From: Acidobacteria bacterium UBA2990
GTDB lineage: Bacteria > Acidobacteriota > Vicinamibacteria > Vicinamibacterales > UBA8438
Length of the DNA: 63,961 nt
Direction: 5' to 3'
Assembly (NCBI GenBank): GCA_002347025.1
Contig: DEAE01000001.1
Location: forward strand, 1-63,961
Positions 61,001 through 63,961 of the stretch are shown here, piece after piece. The position numbers and the translations under genes are program-made. Position 1 is the first letter of the stretch, and each line of letters begins with the position of its first letter. The notes beneath the pieces were generated by a model that had not been told where the DNA came from, did not search any database, and saw only the letters and a program-made list of their open reading frames with translations.

Positions 61001-62572
61001 ATGAGCAAAACCGATAGCTTCAATGATCGTTCCCGTCGGCATCTTTCCAGGCGTGCATTTATGGCGAGTGGAGTCGTTCTGGCTACTACGAGGGCTCTGC
61101 CGCTTGTCGGGCATGTGAGACAGCAGCCCCGTTTTGGGAGCACTCCGTTCACTCTCGGTGTGGCTTCTGGTGATCCCTCGCCTGATGGTGCTGTGCTCTG
61201 GACGCGTTTGGCCCCAGAGCCACTCAACGGGGGGGGCATGCCCGATGAGGCAGTGGAGGTCTTGTGGGAAGTTGCTGATGATGAGCGTATGTCCAATGTG
61301 GTGCAAAATGGATCGGCGATAGCAAGGCCAGAGTTGGGACATACAGTACACGTGGAACTGGAGGGGCTACAACCTCATAGATGGTATTGGTATCGCTTCC
61401 GTGTAGGTCGTGAAGTGAGCCGGATCGGGCGAACGCGAACGTTACCTGAACCAGGAGCATCAGTGTCGGCGTTGAAGATGGCGTTTGTTTCTTGCCAACA
61501 TTACGAAACCGGTTACTTTACGGCTTACCGACACATGCTTCAGGATGACCTTGACCTGGTCTTTCATTTGGGTGATTACATCTACGAGTACGGTGGGCGT
61601 GACGGCCGCGTGAGGAAGCACCCCGGAGGGGAAATCGAATTACTCAGAGATTACCGCGACCGCTACGCGCTCTACCGCCTGGATCCTGATTTGCAAGCAG
61701 CCCACGCGCAATTCCCATTTGTTGTCACTTGGGATGATCACGAGGTGGATAATAACTATGCGTCGGATGTGTCTGAGGAAGATGGGTTTCCGGCTGAATT
61801 GTTTCTCCGCCGTCGAGCAGAGGCTTATCAGGCCTATTTTGAACATATGCCCTTGAGGCGCTCAGCAAGGCCTCTTGGGCCTAGGATGGAGCTCTATCGG
61901 CACTTTGCCTACGGCAACCTTGCGTCATTCTTTGTGCTTGATACGAGGCAATATCGTAGCGATCAACCCTGTGGTGACCGTACTGGCCCAGCCTGTGCTG
62001 ATGTTAATGATCCCACGGCAACTTTGCTTGGTCCCGAGCAGGAACGTTGGTTGATGGAGGGACTTGATCGGTCGCGAAGTCAGTGGAATGTACTGCCACA
62101 ACAGGTAATGCTGGCGAGGGTTGATAGGGCCCCTGGGGTGGATGAGCGGATCAGTATGGACCAGTGGAGTGGTTATGAGGTAGCCCGTCGCAGACTGATG
62201 GAATTTTTGGCAGTGCGCCAGCCTGCGAATCCGGTTGTCTTGACTGGTGATATCCATAGCAACTGGGTAAACGACTTGAAGGTCGATTACCGTGAGGGCA
62301 CTGATGTGGTAGCGACAGAGTTCGTAGGCACATCAGTTAGTTCTGGAGGTGACGGGGCGGACCTGCAGGACACGACGGCGGCATTATTGGCAGAGAATCC
62401 TTCTGTGCAGTTTTATAACGGACAGCGCGGCTACGTTCGGTGCACGATCACACCAGAGAATTGGACTACGGATTACCGGGTCTTAGAGTATGTGTCTCGT
62501 CCAGGTAGCCCGGTTTCGACTCGGGCCTCGTTCGTGGTCGAGAGTGGGCGACCAGGTGCAAGGCAGGTCTAA
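61001..62572 (+). CDS. phoD: Tat-exported PhoD-like alkaline phosphatase
   Basis: A 523-residue PhoD-family phosphodiesterase/phosphatase. The twin-arginine signal SRRAFM (residues 16-21) precedes a hydrophobic core. PhoD-type metal-site blocks are FVSCQHYETGYF, VFHLGDYIYEYGG, VTWDDHEVDNNY and VVLTGDIHSNWV. PhoD enzymes use calcium and iron in the periplasm to release phosphate from diesters and monoesters. I see no Pho box upstream. It diverges from the his operon, with the leader ORF 160 bp away. Confidence 0.92.
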   Translation: MSKTDSFNDRSRRHLSRRAFMASGVVLATTRALPLVGHVRQQPRFGSTPFTLGVASGDPSPDGAVLWTRLAPEPLNGGGMPDEAVEVLWEVADDERMSNVVQNGSAIARPELGHTVHVELEGLQPHRWYWYRFRVGREVSRIGRTRTLPEPGASVSALKMAFVSCQHYETGYFTAYRHMLQDDLDLVFHLGDYIYEYGGRDGRVRKHPGGEIELLRDYRDRYALYRLDPDLQAAHAQFPFVVTWDDHEVDNNYASDVSEEDGFPAELFLRRRAEAYQAYFEHMPLRRSARPLGPRMELYRHFAYGNLASFFVLDTRQYRSDQPCGDRTGPACADVNDPTATLLGPEQERWLMEGLDRSRSQWNVLPQQVMLARVDRAPGVDERISMDQWSGYEVARRRLMEFLAVRQPANPVVLTGDIHSNWVNDLKVDYREGTDVVATEFVGTSVSSGGDGADLQDTTAALLAENPSVQFYNGQRGYVRCTITPENWTTDYRVLEYVSRPGSPVSTRASFVVESGRPGARQV

Positions 62573-62589
62573 GTGGCATTGAAGGGGAA

Positions 62590-63961
62590 TCAGAAAGTGA
62601 CCCTTGCACCGGCGAATGCGCTGCGCGGCCATCCCGGAGAAACAAACCTGGGGTCGGTGGCGTTTGGAGCTTCATGCAGAGGGACTTCCAGCTCTGCGAG
62701 TGCGCCGAAGGTTTCGTACTGAGCGTTGGAAAGGTTATCTATTCTGATGAACAATTCTGTGGTTCGGGTGAGTTCAAAACTCGAGCGGAGATTGATTGTC
62801 TGGTAGCCATCGAGCGGCAGTTGGTCGTTGCCTTCATCTCCTAGAAAGATCCGATTCGATGAAGTCACCGCTTCAAGGGCTATATTCCATCTCTCTATTG
62901 GGCGAATCGCTACGCCAGTTTTTAGGCTGTGTCTGGGAATGCCAGTCAGTCGGTCTCCAGCTGCAACCTCAAGCTGCCCATCGTCATTCACGGCGTCGTT
63001 AACGTCGTCGTCGCCTGGCAGGGTAACTGGTGTTTGGAATGTGGCATCTACTAAGCCGTAATTTAGATAGAAACTAACCTTGGTCAGCTGGCCTTGCAGG
63101 TTTAAGTCGACGCCTTTGCGTTGAGTGTCGCCCGCGTTCTGGAAGTAACCGGTTCCGATGAGAGTTGGTGATGCAACGAAGAGGATATCTTCCTTGATTT
63201 GAGTGCTGTAGATTGAAGCGGACCAGTCGAAGCTACCGTTCAAGTTTGCCCAATGACCACGGAGGCCACCCTCTGTAGAACGAGCGACGGCCTGCTCGAG
63301 TGGCGGGTCAGACAAAAACGCGTTCGGGACCCGACACGGTTCGTCAGGATCGGCGCAGCTTAGCTCAGCTGCAGTCGGGCTGCGGTTCGATTCGCTGTAG
63401 CGAACGAAGGCTGATACTAAATCGTTTCCTTCAATTACCAGTCCGATGCCAGGGTTGAAGCGTGAAAAGCTGTGGCTTCCATTGAGGGAGGTTCCAAGCC
63501 AATCGCGGATGTTAACTTGTGCCTGGTTAAACCGTCCAGACACGGTCAGGTGAGCCCGCTGACTTAGCGAGAGGGTGTCGCTGAAATACAGACCGACTCC
63601 CTGATTAGTGCTGTCGAGTTTCGTGTTGAAGATATCGTCAGGGGCTGTTCCGAAAAGTCCAGCAAACAGTCCAGACCCGGTGACTCCACGGCTGGCTGTT
63701 AGGCTGCCGACTTCGCTGTTGGAACTAAAGGCTGTCTCTGCCAAATCGACTGATGTTCCGAAGACTAGCACGTTCTCTCGCTTGCCTACAGGTTTCGTAC
63801 TGGTTACTTGTAGGGTTGCGCCATATCCCTGAGTTTGAGTGTTTGTTCGATTAATTGCGCCATTTCCCACTCCATCGGAGCTTGTAATGAAATTTGTTGG
63901 ATTGAGCGCATCGACTAGAGGATGACCCGAAGATTCGTCGTCGCCATCGTCGCCATCGTCG
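62590..63961 (-). CDS. TonB-dependent receptor, C-terminal part (cut by right edge)
   Basis: An outer-membrane beta-barrel receptor. The frame is open to the right edge of the window, so only the last 457 or so residues are seen. Barrel strands alternate with loops, and SPTAAELSCADPDEPC with RVPNAFLSDPPLEQ is a block I know from iron or siderophore TonB receptors. The protein ends in Phe (AGARVTF). Near the right edge is an acidic Asp-Gly repeat (DDGDDGDDE), which may be an extracellular metal-binding loop. It is convergent with phoD across 17 bp. The ligand is unknown. Confidence 0.88.
   Translation of the reverse strand, partial: DDGDDGDDESSGHPLVDALNPTNFITSSDGVGNGAINRTNTQTQGYGATLQVTSTKPVGKRENVLVFGTSVDLAETAFSSNSEVGSLTASRGVTGSGLFAGLFGTAPDDIFNTKLDSTNQGVGLYFSDTLSLSQRAHLTVSGRFNQAQVNIRDWLGTSLNGSHSFSRFNPGIGLVIEGNDLVSAFVRYSESNRSPTAAELSCADPDEPCRVPNAFLSDPPLEQAVARSTEGGLRGHWANLNGSFDWSASIYSTQIKEDILFVASPTLIGTGYFQNAGDTQRKGVDLNLQGQLTKVSFYLNYGLVDATFQTPVTLPGDDDVNDAVNDDGQLEVAAGDRLTGIPRHSLKTGVAIRPIERWNIALEAVTSSNRIFLGDEGNDQLPLDGYQTINLRSSFELTRTTELFIRIDNLSNAQYETFGALAELEVPLHEAPNATDPRFVSPGWPRSAFAGARVTF

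Noticed and set aside
1..63961. CRISPR arrays, insertion sequences, prophage or integrase genes
   Set aside because: No regularly spaced direct repeats, transposase or integrase motifs were seen anywhere in the window.

Overview
The window is a bacterial chromosome segment of moderate G+C content. It carries no phage, insertion sequence or CRISPR array that I can see. Gene content points to Acidobacteriota, probably a Vicinamibacteria-like lineage. The signs are a DUF5916 outer-membrane protein, secreted proteins with a W-G-x-P-x-L-x-G-V-W signature, a soluble PQQ dehydrogenase with a built-in cytochrome c, bacillithiol genes, many exported peptidases, and a HisA of the divergent form I associate with Acidobacteria. 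This assignment is inference from family memory; no database was searched.

Layout. 1-6150: the C-terminal part of a DUF5916 protein, then two paralogous secreted proteins of unknown function flanking a DASS (SLC13-type) transporter, and a broken inverted copy of the second paralog's 5' end. 6585-8838: a rhomboid protease with a TPR-like tail, tRNA-Gln(CUG) and a Bax-inhibitor-1 family protein. 9067-17482: FabV enoyl reductase, an FNR-like oxidoreductase, OsmC, a PEGA-domain protein, a CNNM/CBS protein, HflC, HflK and an exported esterase. 17632-20978: gltX and glnS in tandem. 21105-28774: a SYLF protein, PQQ dehydrogenase, an MDR reductase overlapping a YfcC-type carrier, a DUF4214-FkbM methyltransferase and a TlpA-like thioredoxin. 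28829-36776: a TetR-controlled RND efflux operon (tetR, outer-membrane factor, adaptor, pump) with a perfect 16-bp palindrome upstream. 37822-41778: a b-type cytochrome, a small unknown protein, a mercuric-reductase-like flavoprotein and an SDR. 41810-51262: divergent S9 and M49 peptidases, then bshB1, bshA and a large multidomain PIG-L deacetylase. 51433-54124: an ECF sigma/anti-sigma pair and an exported haloacid-dehalogenase-like protein. 54265-60840: a histidine operon hisI-G-D-B-H-F-A with a downstream methyltransferase. 61001 to the end: a Tat-exported PhoD phosphatase and the C-terminal part of a TonB-dependent receptor.

Three things stand out. The his operon is preceded by a 25-residue leader ORF with three His codons and a perfect 9-bp hairpin plus T9, a classical attenuator not marked by ordinary gene calling. 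The efflux adaptor is fused through about 200 disordered residues to two tandem TolB/FlgO-like domains, an architecture I do not recognise from any described RND adaptor. An inverted, diverged copy of the start of a secreted-protein gene abuts the stop codon of its intact paralog.

Translation starts are mixed. Many genes have clear Shine-Dalgarno sites, while gltX appears to be leaderless.
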